From contig JAALGZ010000004.1 of assembly GCA_015227615.1 (NCBI GenBank), positions 1,612,001 through 1,676,000 on the forward strand: a stretch of DNA of 64,000 nt. Direction: 5' to 3'. The stretch is from Labyrinthula sp. Ha (lineage: Eukaryota > Sar > Bigyra > Labyrinthulida > Labyrinthulaceae). Within the stretch, counting starts at the first letter, position 1, and each line of letters opens with the position of its first letter. This document shows, in pieces, positions 23,900 to 32,719 of this stretch. The position numbers and the translations under genes were made by a program. The notes beneath the pieces were generated by a model that saw nothing but the letters and a program-made list of their open reading frames with translations, did not search any database and was not told the DNA's origin.

Positions 23900-25507
23900 A
23901 TGAGACAAACGAATACAGGCAGGATTCTCTCAAAAAGTCCAACAGGAATAGACATATTCAAAAAATATGTACCATTAGACCCTGTTTCTGTACCCTTTCC
24001 TATTTATAAGTTATAGGGGAGGTCAAATATTTTCTCGAAGGCTTGTTATGAGGAATGGTTAAACACTAGACGGAAAAGACCAAAAGAGCCGCAGCCATCT
24101 TTTCGCAAGGCTATAATAGCTCATTTGAGAGCAAAAGATGGTAGGAGACCATTCTCTGAAATGGAAGAGACTATTGTGCTAGAAGAGCTGCGCAGAAATG
24201 AACCGTGGCCATGCTTCAAGAATAACCAAGGGAGGTGTTTTGAAAATGTAGGAACTCGTACAACAAAACAACCAGGCTTTCACGAATCGAAGCATTTAAA
24301 AAGAAAGAGAAATAATATTGAAAGTAACACGAATAAAGAAGCCATAAAAACCTCTCCAGAAAAGAAAACTGACAAGGTTAAGGCATCTGCAACAGCCAAA
24401 AATTCTGTTGAAGACGTCGTAGTTGATATTGAGTTTAGTGTTCTTCTGGAAGATAAAAAATTTCTCGAGTCTATCGAACTTGGACAAGACCAAACTATCA
24501 GGAATTTTCCCTTTGAAACTGAAAGTATCTTAAATACTTTTTGTGATGTCTCAGAAGATGAAATAAACCTTGTGAAGGTAATAAAACCTACAATAATTAA
24601 GCTATATTCTGAACACTATGATGAATTTGATGTAGATATAAAGTATCCAGATGTTTGTGGAGACCTTAAAATCCTTAGACTATTAAGGAGCTGTTATTAT
24701 GATTTTAATAAAGCTATTACTAGAACTAAAGAAACAATCCATTGGCGGCAAACATATAGTCTTGACAAAATTCGACAAAATCTCTTGAAAACTAATCCTT
24801 GCTTTCATAGTTTGAAAAAAGGATTTATGATTGGAAATAACGGTGGATATTTTGCTTTTTTCTCCCTACTAAGTAATGGAAATATCTTAGATCATATAAC
24901 TTTAAAGAAAAGACATCCTAAAGATTTAGATCAACTTTTAAGTGGATTAACTGAACATTATATTGTAATTGAGTTTCGAAGTATTTTTATTGATCGTCTA
25001 AGTCGCATAAAAAGAAAAGTTGTTTGTGTTGAATGTATAATGGACTTCTCAGAAGTCAATGACAAGAACTCTTGGTCTTCAATTCAAGAGTTTGACTCTG
25101 CAGGTTTTGCTATGAAAGAAGAACCTAGACTTAGTAAAGGTGAGTTCGATGAATTTTTTTCTGAATACAATTGGTTCGAGTTTTGTAGAAAGTGTGCTTG
25201 GTGGCTAAAACGGGTTTTTAACGCAAATACAACTTATAGTCCAAATGTTTTTAATAGTCTTCATGTAGTTGGTTATGGATATATTTATAATGTCTTTATT
25301 ATAAATATAATACAAACAGGACTGGGAAAAAATAGAAAAGAGGAAAAAATATTGCATTTACATAGTTCACATAAAGAACTACAGAAATTTTTTATCAGTA
25401 TTGCAGAAAGAGATGAACTACCTAAATGTTTAGGTGGAAATATAGAAAGTTTTATAGGTACCGATTTATCTTTACTCTGTCTTAATTCTCTCAGAACTGT
25501 TAGTTGA
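23900..25507 (+). CDS. Sec14-like CRAL-TRIO lipid-binding protein with long N-terminal extension
   Basis: Exons 23900-23989 and 24017-25507, joined by a 27-nt intron, give 526 aa. The core is a CRAL-TRIO module. Residues about 245-285 (LKILRLLRSCYYDFNKAI) are the helical N-lobe, and the end carries LPKCLGGN near 500, the LP-x2-LGG signature that closes Sec14 domains. Such proteins transfer or present phosphatidylinositol and other lipids. The first 150 residues are basic and Lys/Glu-rich (KRKRNN, KKTDK), with no domain recognised. The frame is open upstream of the first in-frame ATG of exon 2 (24161), and the intron model extends it in phase, which is why I favour the longer protein. It ends 9 bp before the convergent dehydrogenase gene. 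Confidence 0.7.
23990..24016 (+). other. 27-nt mini-intron of the Sec14-like gene
   Basis: GTACCC at the 5' end, GTTATAG at the 3' end. Phase 0. It joins VPLDPVS to GRSNIFS. Support is size, splice sites and reading frame; no homologous protein backs the junction, so it is weaker than the others. Confidence 0.5.
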
Positions 25508-25516
25508 ATGAATATT

Positions 25517-26660
25517 TTACTTATCTATATTATTTAACCAACTACAAGGTTTCCTACTTTTGTAAATAGAAATAAAGTTTTTAACTATGGTTTTTGATAC
25601 TTGTTCATAAGCACCATCTGCAGATCCACCTAAGTGAGGTGTAAAAAAAGTATTCGGGTGTTTATACAAACCTTCATCTGGAGAAAAAGGTTCAGGTTTA
25701 CCTAGAAGATCATCTGTTAGTTTCCCATCAACTAGTTTTGTCTTGGTACAACCTACATCTGAAGCAAAAAATGAAACTTTATTTCCTTCTAGTGCTCTTA
25801 ACATAGCTGTATTACTAACTATAGGACCTCTTGCTACATTTATAATGAAACATTTTGCTTTGACACTATTCAAGAACTTTTCATTGACTAAAAGTTTTGT
25901 TTCTGGAGTTAATATACACGCAATAAAGATATAATTGGCCTCTTCTAGTGCTTTGAAAGCAGATAATTCTTCTTTTGAATAGTCCTTTTGTTCTTCAAAA
26001 CCATTTCTAAACACTTCTAAATCCATGTTGATACAGCTAAAATCAAAATTAAAAAAATTGGATAAAGAAGAAAAATATTCTAGTTTTTCTTTTGATAGTT
26101 CATTTCGTTTTATTCCAATAATTGAATTTGGTGAAAAAGAGGCAAGTCTTTTTATTATGTTTTCGCCAACAGATCCCATTCCAAGCACTAAAACCTTTTT
26201 CCCATCAATTTGAGTAGAAAGAGGGCTTCCCAGTATTCCTTCTAAAAATGCTTTTTCTGAAGACTTTGGTGGTCGACCAGAAGCAAGAGCAAGATAAACA
26301 GCATGTTCTGCAGTAGCAGAGGCATTTTGGAGAGATGGGGTATTTTGCACGTAAATCCCTTTCTGGGAGGCTGCATCAAAATCAACACCTTCAATACCAA
26401 CCCCAAACTGAATTATACTGTTCAAGCCTAGATATTTAATAGTGATAAAATTATACTTGAATTCAAAATAATATCTTTTGTCAAACGCGACATAGCCGGG
26501 ATTGCAATGTCATATTTAGTAGAAGTAAGTTCCTTGGTTATTCCTTCTTCGGGAACTGCTGATATTACTATTTTATCCAAGTATCCTTCAATTTTCAATT
26601 GCTTTTTTATATAAGTTATGCATGATGGGAATTGGGTTCCACACAATAATACTTTTAATT
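25517..26660 (-). CDS. D-isomer 2-hydroxyacid dehydrogenase, 5' end displaced by a retrotransposon
   Basis: Exon 2 is 25517-26427 and the rest of exon 1 is 26457-26660, with a 29-nt intron between. The first 37 nt of exon 1, including the ATG, now lie at 34604-34640, beyond the LTR element. The NAD-binding fold has VLVLGMGSVGENI (GxGxxG) and FGVGIEGVDFDAA, typical of phosphoglycerate dehydrogenase relatives. FIINVARGPIV (Arg), a later Glu (FSPDEGLY) and PHLGGS (His) give the catalytic residues. Such enzymes reduce 2-keto acids with NAD(P)H; the substrate is unknown. Counting the distal piece, exon 1 has 241 nt, giving phase 1 at the donor, which agrees with the acceptor. This copy is probably inactive or at least unable to use its normal start. 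Confidence 0.85.
26428..26456 (-). other. 29-nt mini-intron of the dehydrogenase gene
   Basis: On the minus strand GTATAATT at the 5' end and ATATCTAG at the 3' end. Phase 1. Removal joins ILNSS to LNSIIQFGVG, restoring the family's conserved block before the NAD-binding fold. Confidence 0.82.
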
Positions 26661-26665
26661 GTTTC
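26661..26665. repeat. Target-site duplication, left copy (GTTTC)
   Basis: GTTTC directly abuts the left LTR and recurs at 34604-34608 directly after the right LTR. Removing the element plus one copy rejoins the host dehydrogenase exon in frame. Confidence 0.88.
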
Positions 26666-27138
26666 TATGGAGTGCTAGTATAGGTTTCTACCTGTTAAAA
26701 TACTTCTCTGATAAGTATTCTTTGATGCTGGTTTTTCTTAAAACTTCTGTTTAAATCTTCTGATTCTTCTCTTCTAAATCGCAAGGAAAAGTCGACACGA
26801 GTTCTTTTCTATATTTTTAACTATTAAGTTAGTGTCTGCTTAATACTCCCTCTAAACTTCCCACTGAACCAAATTCTACAGCTAATTAATACGCTAAAAT
26901 ATTCTAGTCTTTACACTGCAACTTCCTGTATTCTCTTCTCATATCCTTACCGGTATTCTTCCAGTTAGCTATGTTTCAATTTGAAATATATATCACGAGA
27001 TTTCATTCACCATACCACGTCATCACTTTAGTTAAAAGATGTTAAATTTCAAACTTCGTAAATACAATAAATTGCGAAACGATCTTTTACCAGAAATTAC
27101 GAGCGCGGATACATACCAAACTTCCCCATATTTCTACA
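26666..27138 (-). repeat. LTR (3' LTR of the element)
   Basis: 473 bp. In element orientation it begins TGTAGAAATATGG and ends GCACTCCATA. The only difference I noticed from the other LTR is one base near the outer end. Confidence 0.93.
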
Positions 27139-27150
27139 CCGCTCTCTTCT
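27139..27150 (-). other. Polypurine tract
   Basis: On the minus strand AGAAGAGAGCGG directly precedes the 3' LTR, the place where plus-strand DNA synthesis is primed in LTR retroelements. It fixes the LTR boundary and element orientation. Confidence 0.75.
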
Positions 27151-27166
27151 AAGGCGCGAGTTATCC

Positions 27167-28051
27167 CTATTTTACTCCCTTTTCCCAATCAAATGGCGCA
27201 GCAAATGTCCACCAACCTTTTCTACAACCCCAATACCTTCCAAAAATCTCCAACTTCCTAACTCCTGGGTTCAATATTTCTAATACTTTATATGCTTCTC
27301 GAGGCTTTCGACTTTGTTGGAGAACAGTGGAAACGATGACATCTGAACTTCTCTGTTTGGCTAAAACTGGACTTCCTTTAATTCCTACGAGCATAATTTC
27401 TTTAGAATGCCTCAAGTATTGGCCTTGTGATGAGTGTTGATAACCATTCTTGGTTCTTTTGCTCCAGATGACGTATTCTACTAGACGGAAACCTTGGTTG
27501 CTCATCAACTTTCGTCCAACATCTATCTTATTATTGGTCACCCACAAACCTACAATACCATCTTCTACAAGTTCTCCAAATGATATATTAAAGAGCTCCT
27601 TATCTACTAACGTGGGATATTTTATGGTTAGCCCTCTCGTAGGACTGGATGAGGCTTGGTTTTCCCACGGGGGATCAATCATTAAGACCCCAAATCTGCC
27701 AAACGATGTTAGATCCTGACATCTTATATCTCCGATTTTTAACTTGCTTCCGACAGGCTGCCTCCATAATACAAGGTCATTAAACATATCTTCTCTTTTA
27801 TATTTTATTGTAAAGTATGAATCAGCAGGTGAACCAAAGATGGACCATTCAAAACCTTCAGGATCATTTTCTAATAGATTGGACAGTTTGGAACGATATC
27901 TTCTCCTCTCAACTACCTTCGATTTTTCCTTCTCTAAAAACTCCTCCCACTTATCTAGAGCGGTTACAACTTCTACTCTCTTTAATTCTGAAACTATTTC
28001 TAATTTACCTTGAGATCGATTTTTCAGTAATTCCAAAGGGCTGATTTTCAT
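27167..28051 (-). CDS. MT-A70 family adenine-N6 methyltransferase (METTL3 type) encoded by the retrotransposon
   Basis: 294 aa. The catalytic motif DPPW is at residues 126-129, preceded by the typical FGRFGVLMI strand. Further METTL3-like blocks are LWVTNNKIDVGRKL (about 169-182), LRHSKEIMLVGIKGSP (about 213-228) and SRKPREAYKVLEILNPGVRK (about 247-266) followed by LEIFGR. These match METTL3 better than METTL14, which lacks DPPW, or METTL4. The first 100 residues are charged and have no CCCH zinc fingers. It would transfer methyl from S-adenosylmethionine to adenine N6 in RNA or DNA. It lies 9 bp after the pol stop, on the same strand and in the same phase, and inside the LTRs, so it travels with the element. 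The function for the element is unknown. Confidence 0.9.
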   Translation of the reverse strand: MKISPLELLKNRSQGKLEIVSELKRVEVVTALDKWEEFLEKEKSKVVERRRYRSKLSNLLENDPEGFEWSIFGSPADSYFTIKYKREDMFNDLVLWRQPVGSKLKIGDIRCQDLTSFGRFGVLMIDPPWENQASSSPTRGLTIKYPTLVDKELFNISFGELVEDGIVGLWVTNNKIDVGRKLMSNQGFRLVEYVIWSKRTKNGYQHSSQGQYLRHSKEIMLVGIKGSPVLAKQRSSDVIVSTVLQQSRKPREAYKVLEILNPGVRKLEIFGRYWGCRKGWWTFAAPFDWEKGVK

Positions 28052-28060
28052 TTCCTTTAG

Positions 28061-31000
28061 TCAGTTATTTCCTAAAATGAACTTATTTGTACTGCAACTT
28101 AGGACATAGAAATGCGTATCTGGAAGCTCTAGAAATATGCCTTCTCCTTTTAGACAACAATGAATTTTTATGTAGCCGATGATATCAATCTGAACGCCAG
28201 AAACTCCTTTACATCTCGGGGCCTTTTTATGCAGTTCATCATTCTTATATATTGTTAATCCTCCCACTAAATTTTTACCAACGCAACTTTGCCACGCTCC
28301 ACTATCAAGAAGAACATTATATTTATTATTTCCAAAAATTATCTTTAAAACGGATGATCTATTATGATTTGCTTCTACTTCCAAAACATCTATCTCTTTT
28401 CTATCTTGATTTTTAAAAAGTTTGACAATCTTGGAAATATCTTCAATACTTAGCTGGCAGTTTAAAATTTGTTCTGCCGAAAGCAGCGGTATTTCTTCTT
28501 TCTTCTTTCCAAATTTCTGATATTGATGTAGATCTGACCAAGTCTTCTTTCTTATTTTCTTTAGTTCTTCTCTGGTCAATTGGACTCCGTTATTTATTAT
28601 TACACCTTTCCTTCTAAAAACTGATCTTTTCTTATCATTGTAAGCTTTTACAATTCTTAAAGATATCTTGAGTCCGTGGAATTCATAGAGACGCTGGCTT
28701 CCTATTGCAACTTTTACATATTCAACTAATTGGGACCTAGTTTTTCCGGGTAAATAACCTTCTTTCAAAATGGGTTCCCATTTTCCTAAACCGAATACAT
28801 AAATGCAATATTGAAGAGTATCTTTCTCATAACTATTCCAGCCTTTGGACCTACCCAATCCTGGATACACTTGATCATTCAAAAGTTTTAGCTGTGGAGG
28901 ATATTTTATTATTTTCCAAGCTTCACTCAACCAGTCCGAACTTCTTAGCTGCGTTGCTTCTCGGAGTAAGTTTACTTCTGTTTCTTCTACTACTGTTGAT
29001 TTTCTCTTATATATATTGTAAGCTGACGTGAAATCTTCATGATCATTCTGATGTTGATTTAGGTATTTCTGGACTACACGAGGTACATCCTCAAATAGGA
29101 GCTGCAGGTCTTGCCAATTTGCATCTTTTCTGGGGAAACCTTTCCACCAGACAAGTGCTTCAAAACCTTCAACTGATTTCCTAATGTCCAGAAGCTTGTG
29201 CACTTCATATACTCCCTGATTGTAGTAGAAAGCGGCCTTAACTTGATCTGATATTCTGAAATCAGTGGGCTGCGCTTCATAGAGACTGAGTCTCTGAGCA
29301 TGCGCAACATAATTCTTGCCATCTATGCTCTTTACTCTATAGGTAGTCGTACCTAGAACATCTGTTACTATATATGGACCCAGCCATCTTAGATGCAGTT
29401 TACCTTGGGCTCTTTGAGTACCTATATTACTCATAAGTACAAAATCTCCTGGTGCAAATTGCACTTGAGAAGATTTGAACTTTCGATTTATATATTCTCT
29501 TTTTCTCCTTCTATCTTCTACTATGATTGGAAATATTTTTGTTCTCCTATTCTCTATCTCTGATAATAGTTTATGGCATAGATTAATAAAACGAGCTGGA
29601 TCTTTTGGAAAAACAATTTTGTTTGCTGAATTTATTAATGGAAAAGGTTCTAATTCCCTGGCTGGTTCGGCTACCATTTCGTTTTTTCTACCGAAGATGG
29701 AAGTCAGTTCATTAGGTGTGAAGCCTTTTCGAGTTGGTGTGTTATTTATTACATCTGTGACCAGGTCTACGAGCTCATACCATCGGTCTCGATCAAGATT
29801 GTATTCGCTGCAAAGTTGCCTGAGATACCTCAGGATATATCTATTCATCACTTCAATGGAGCCATTGCTCCATGGTGAATACACCACTGAAAAATGGTGT
29901 TGCCCACCATAGATGGAATTAAATTCTGAAACAATCTGGTTGCAGAAATGAGAACCATTGTCAGTGGAAAGTTTGAAACGCGAAGGCATTCCGTGCTCTG
30001 CCCTCCACCTAACTAGCCCCTTTACTACAACGTGAGCACTTGGGCTTGGGTCATATATCATAAGAACTTTCCGAGATATATCCTCGACTAAAACTAACAG
30101 GTATCCCGAATATACTTTCATAAAATCGGAATGCAGTAATAATTCAGAAGAATCAACTGCATGAGGTATTTTTTTATATATTCTTCTCTCCAACTTTAGG
30201 TCTTTATCGCAGTGCAAGCATAACCTCTTTAGTTTGGAGGCTAACATTCTGACATCTGATTTATTCAGACCTTGAAACTTATATTTATTCAAAATACGAA
30301 CCACTTCTTCTACGCTTCCATGTTTACTTATTTGATGAGCTAACACTAAAAATCTCTCTACATGCTGCGGATGAATCAAGATCTCTCCTGCTTTATTTCT
30401 GTATAATCCATCTTCAGATGGATTTACATGCGCAGTCGATTTTACTTTATCTTGTTTTTGGAGGTTCAATAGCTCCTTAACTGAGAGGTCTTTCCATTTT
30501 ATTTTATTTTTAGGAAAGTTTCTACCTACTCTGGCTTCTATGAAGGATACAGATTCTGGATCAAACCTCCATCCTTCCTGCTCATTTTCAATCAATCCTA
30601 CAAATGACTGCCCTTTCTCTTTACGAATATTCACGATTTTCTTCTTCTCCAACTCAATGTCCTTCTCCCTGACCAAAAAAGTTATTCCTTTCCAGGTGAG
30701 GGTCCAGTTGTAATCATCCGTTGTTGGCATGATCTCAGTCTCAGTACCCGCTGTTGATCCTAGATATCCCCAGCGCGTAAGTAAATCTGCAAGTACATTA
30801 TGTTGTCCACCTATATGGTAGACTTCAACGTCGAATTCTTGCACTGTCAAAATCCACCTCTGGATTCTGCCAAAGGAAGATTGTTTCAAGTCTCTCGGGC
30901 TGCTCATGAGGTGCTTCACATTCATGTGATCAGTAAATATCTTTATTTTTCTAGTGACATTTATTAGTAAGAAACGATATCTTCGAAGGGTGCGGATGAT

Positions 31001-32536
31001 GGGGTATATTTCCTTATCTGTTATTGACCAGAATCTTGACGACTGAGTAAATTCTCCGCTGACGAAGAATATTGGCTCCCACCCATCTCCCGAAAAGCTA
31101 GCTAGAACGCTGGACCAATATTTATCGCTGGCATCAGTAAAGATGCCCATCTGGCCGTCAGCTTCAAAAATCTTCAACTTTTTCTCTTGGCATCCCTCGA
31201 TTATCTGCAGAAACTTCTGGAACTCTACTTGATCTTCTTCTCTCCACAACTTCTCTATGTCAACTTTCTTTCTGGCATCCTTCCTCATCTTTTCCCCTTT
31301 TTCCAATTTGATGTTCTCTTCAATTTCCCTCATTCTTGTATTTAAATGTCCTTTATTTTTACTTAGGTTGGGCAAAGAATCTGATAACCAAGTTGATACA
31401 TACACTACGTCTTGAAGTTGGCCAAGGGTTTGTGGACGCGGCAACTTTATAATTTTAGCGAAATAACTTGAGTCATATTTCCAATGACCTTTTTCCAGGA
31501 TCCTGCCACACCATTTGGTTTTCGATTGGACTAGATCGCACTTGTCCAAGTTGAGCTTGGACTTCTTTTGGATGCAATTTTTTAGGAACGTTCCAAGTAG
31601 TTGAAGATAACCTGCAAACGAGTTATGGTATAATAGAGTATCATCTAACCATTGCAGGGCACCTGCTCCGAATATCGAATCTCCCTCACTATTTGTCAAT
31701 ACTTCGTTTACCAGCCGTTCTTGATACACCTGTGGTGTATTTCGGAACCCTTGTGGTGCCATGCGCATACAATACGTACCAAGAGGTGTCACCATTCCGA
31801 AGTATTTATATGAAGTTTCCTCCATCTTCAAATAGTCAAATCCCGAAAGGCCGTCGAAAGAACCGAAACAACATTCATTCCCCTTTAGCCATCCAAGTTG
31901 CGCCTCAAGGTCGGGCAAGCCAAGCCCTGCTGGCAAACAGTTTTTGTTCACCTTCCTCAAATCTACAACCATCCTGTATTCCGTTGGCTTCCTTGGCTTG
32001 GGCAACATCATCACTGGACTAGAGAAAAATGGGTTGGGTTCCCGGTAGATCATGCCCATGTCAGTGAGCTCTTGTATGTTTTTCTTTAATTCTTCTAGGA
32101 TAAGTCTCTTCACTGGATATGGTTTGGATACAAAAGTGCTGCTTGATGGATTTATTTCAACCCTCATTGGAGTGAGGTTGTTGAATTCACATTTGGCTTC
32201 TTTAAAAGCAAAGGCTGCTTTGAACTCCTTCAAAACTTTTTCTAACTCTGTTGCTTGTTCTAAATTCAAAGCTTGAGTCTTCACTAGGTCTTCAACTTTC
32301 TTTTCTATTTTATTATTTAGGAGCTGCTGCATTTTTGGGGTGTCGATGTGAGGTTTGCCGGATGACGCTCCCACCTCATATTCCTTTCTCAGAATTTCAT
32401 CCGACAGCTCATCCCGATAATATGCATGCTCGGCGTAGTCCGGTACTTCTCCCTCCTCTGCTGGTCTTACTTCCTCATCACTACTATTCGAACTCACCTC
32501 CGCAACTTTCCAGTCTCCCATTTCAACCATGTACAT
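28061..32536 (-). CDS. pol: Retrotransposon pol polyprotein (RT, RNase H, integrase, chromodomain, SANT-like, protease)
   Basis: 1491 aa from the first ATG; the frame is open further upstream to the gag stop. The RT domain spans about 130-345, with an LDD-type active box at 297-299 and a KWCGR block at 341-345. RNase H is at about 463-590. Integrase has an HHCC zinc site (about 725-777) and a DDE core (Asp804, Asp859, Glu895). A chromodomain (about 1108-1160, with VWWKGFP) may target integration to marked chromatin. A SANT/Myb-like segment (about 1230-1295) follows. A retropepsin-like domain (about 1395-1491) has LLDSGA and ends in FILGN. Protease at the C-terminus is not the usual gypsy order. 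No break recognised. Confidence 0.92.
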   Translation of the reverse strand: MYMVEMGDWKVAEVSSNSSDEEVRPAEEGEVPDYAEHAYYRDELSDEILRKEYEVGASSGKPHIDTPKMQQLLNNKIEKKVEDLVKTQALNLEQATELEKVLKEFKAAFAFKEAKCEFNNLTPMRVEINPSSSTFVSKPYPVKRLILEELKKNIQELTDMGMIYREPNPFFSSPVMMLPKPRKPTEYRMVVDLRKVNKNCLPAGLGLPDLEAQLGWLKGNECCFGSFDGLSGFDYLKMEETSYKYFGMVTPLGTYCMRMAPQGFRNTPQVYQERLVNEVLTNSEGDSIFGAGALQWLDDTLLYHNSFAGYLQLLGTFLKNCIQKKSKLNLDKCDLVQSKTKWCGRILEKGHWKYDSSYFAKIIKLPRPQTLGQLQDVVYVSTWLSDSLPNLSKNKGHLNTRMREIEENIKLEKGEKMRKDARKKVDIEKLWREEDQVEFQKFLQIIEGCQEKKLKIFEADGQMGIFTDASDKYWSSVLASFSGDGWEPIFFVSGEFTQSSRFWSITDKEIYPIIRTLRRYRFLLINVTRKIKIFTDHMNVKHLMSSPRDLKQSSFGRIQRWILTVQEFDVEVYHIGGQHNVLADLLTRWGYLGSTAGTETEIMPTTDDYNWTLTWKGITFLVREKDIELEKKKIVNIRKEKGQSFVGLIENEQEGWRFDPESVSFIEARVGRNFPKNKIKWKDLSVKELLNLQKQDKVKSTAHVNPSEDGLYRNKAGEILIHPQHVERFLVLAHQISKHGSVEEVVRILNKYKFQGLNKSDVRMLASKLKRLCLHCDKDLKLERRIYKKIPHAVDSSELLLHSDFMKVYSGYLLVLVEDISRKVLMIYDPSPSAHVVVKGLVRWRAEHGMPSRFKLSTDNGSHFCNQIVSEFNSIYGGQHHFSVVYSPWSNGSIEVMNRYILRYLRQLCSEYNLDRDRWYELVDLVTDVINNTPTRKGFTPNELTSIFGRKNEMVAEPARELEPFPLINSANKIVFPKDPARFINLCHKLLSEIENRRTKIFPIIVEDRRRKREYINRKFKSSQVQFAPGDFVLMSNIGTQRAQGKLHLRWLGPYIVTDVLGTTTYRVKSIDGKNYVAHAQRLSLYEAQPTDFRISDQVKAAFYYNQGVYEVHKLLDIRKSVEGFEALVWWKGFPRKDANWQDLQLLFEDVPRVVQKYLNQHQNDHEDFTSAYNIYKRKSTVVEETEVNLLREATQLRSSDWLSEAWKIIKYPPQLKLLNDQVYPGLGRSKGWNSYEKDTLQYCIYVFGLGKWEPILKEGYLPGKTRSQLVEYVKVAIGSQRLYEFHGLKISLRIVKAYNDKKRSVFRRKGVIINNGVQLTREELKKIRKKTWSDLHQYQKFGKKKEEIPLLSAEQILNCQLSIEDISKIVKLFKNQDRKEIDVLEVEANHNRSSVLKIIFGNNKYNVLLDSGAWQSCVGKNLVGGLTIYKNDELHKKAPRCKGVSGVQIDIIGYIKIHCCLKGEGIFLELPDTHFYVLSCSTNKFILGNN

Positions 32537-32719
32537 TTCTGGAATATCGACGGGATCTACACTTTCTACTGTGGGAACTACGCTGTCACCGGTTACCCCC
32601 GATACTCCCCCGAGGTTCCCGACCTCAGATGAGTCCTTCTGGTTGTCCCTTGATACTTCATTTACCTGGTGTTTCTCCGAGGTTCGGTGTTGGTACGTAT
32701 TTTGCTGATGGTTTTGTTG

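Noticed and set aside
9973-25507. Use of a ciliate-type genetic code, considered because of the very short introns
   Set aside because: TAG ends DNAAF11 and TGA ends the zinc-knuckle and Sec14-like genes exactly where homologues or neighbours end, so all three stops are real stops.
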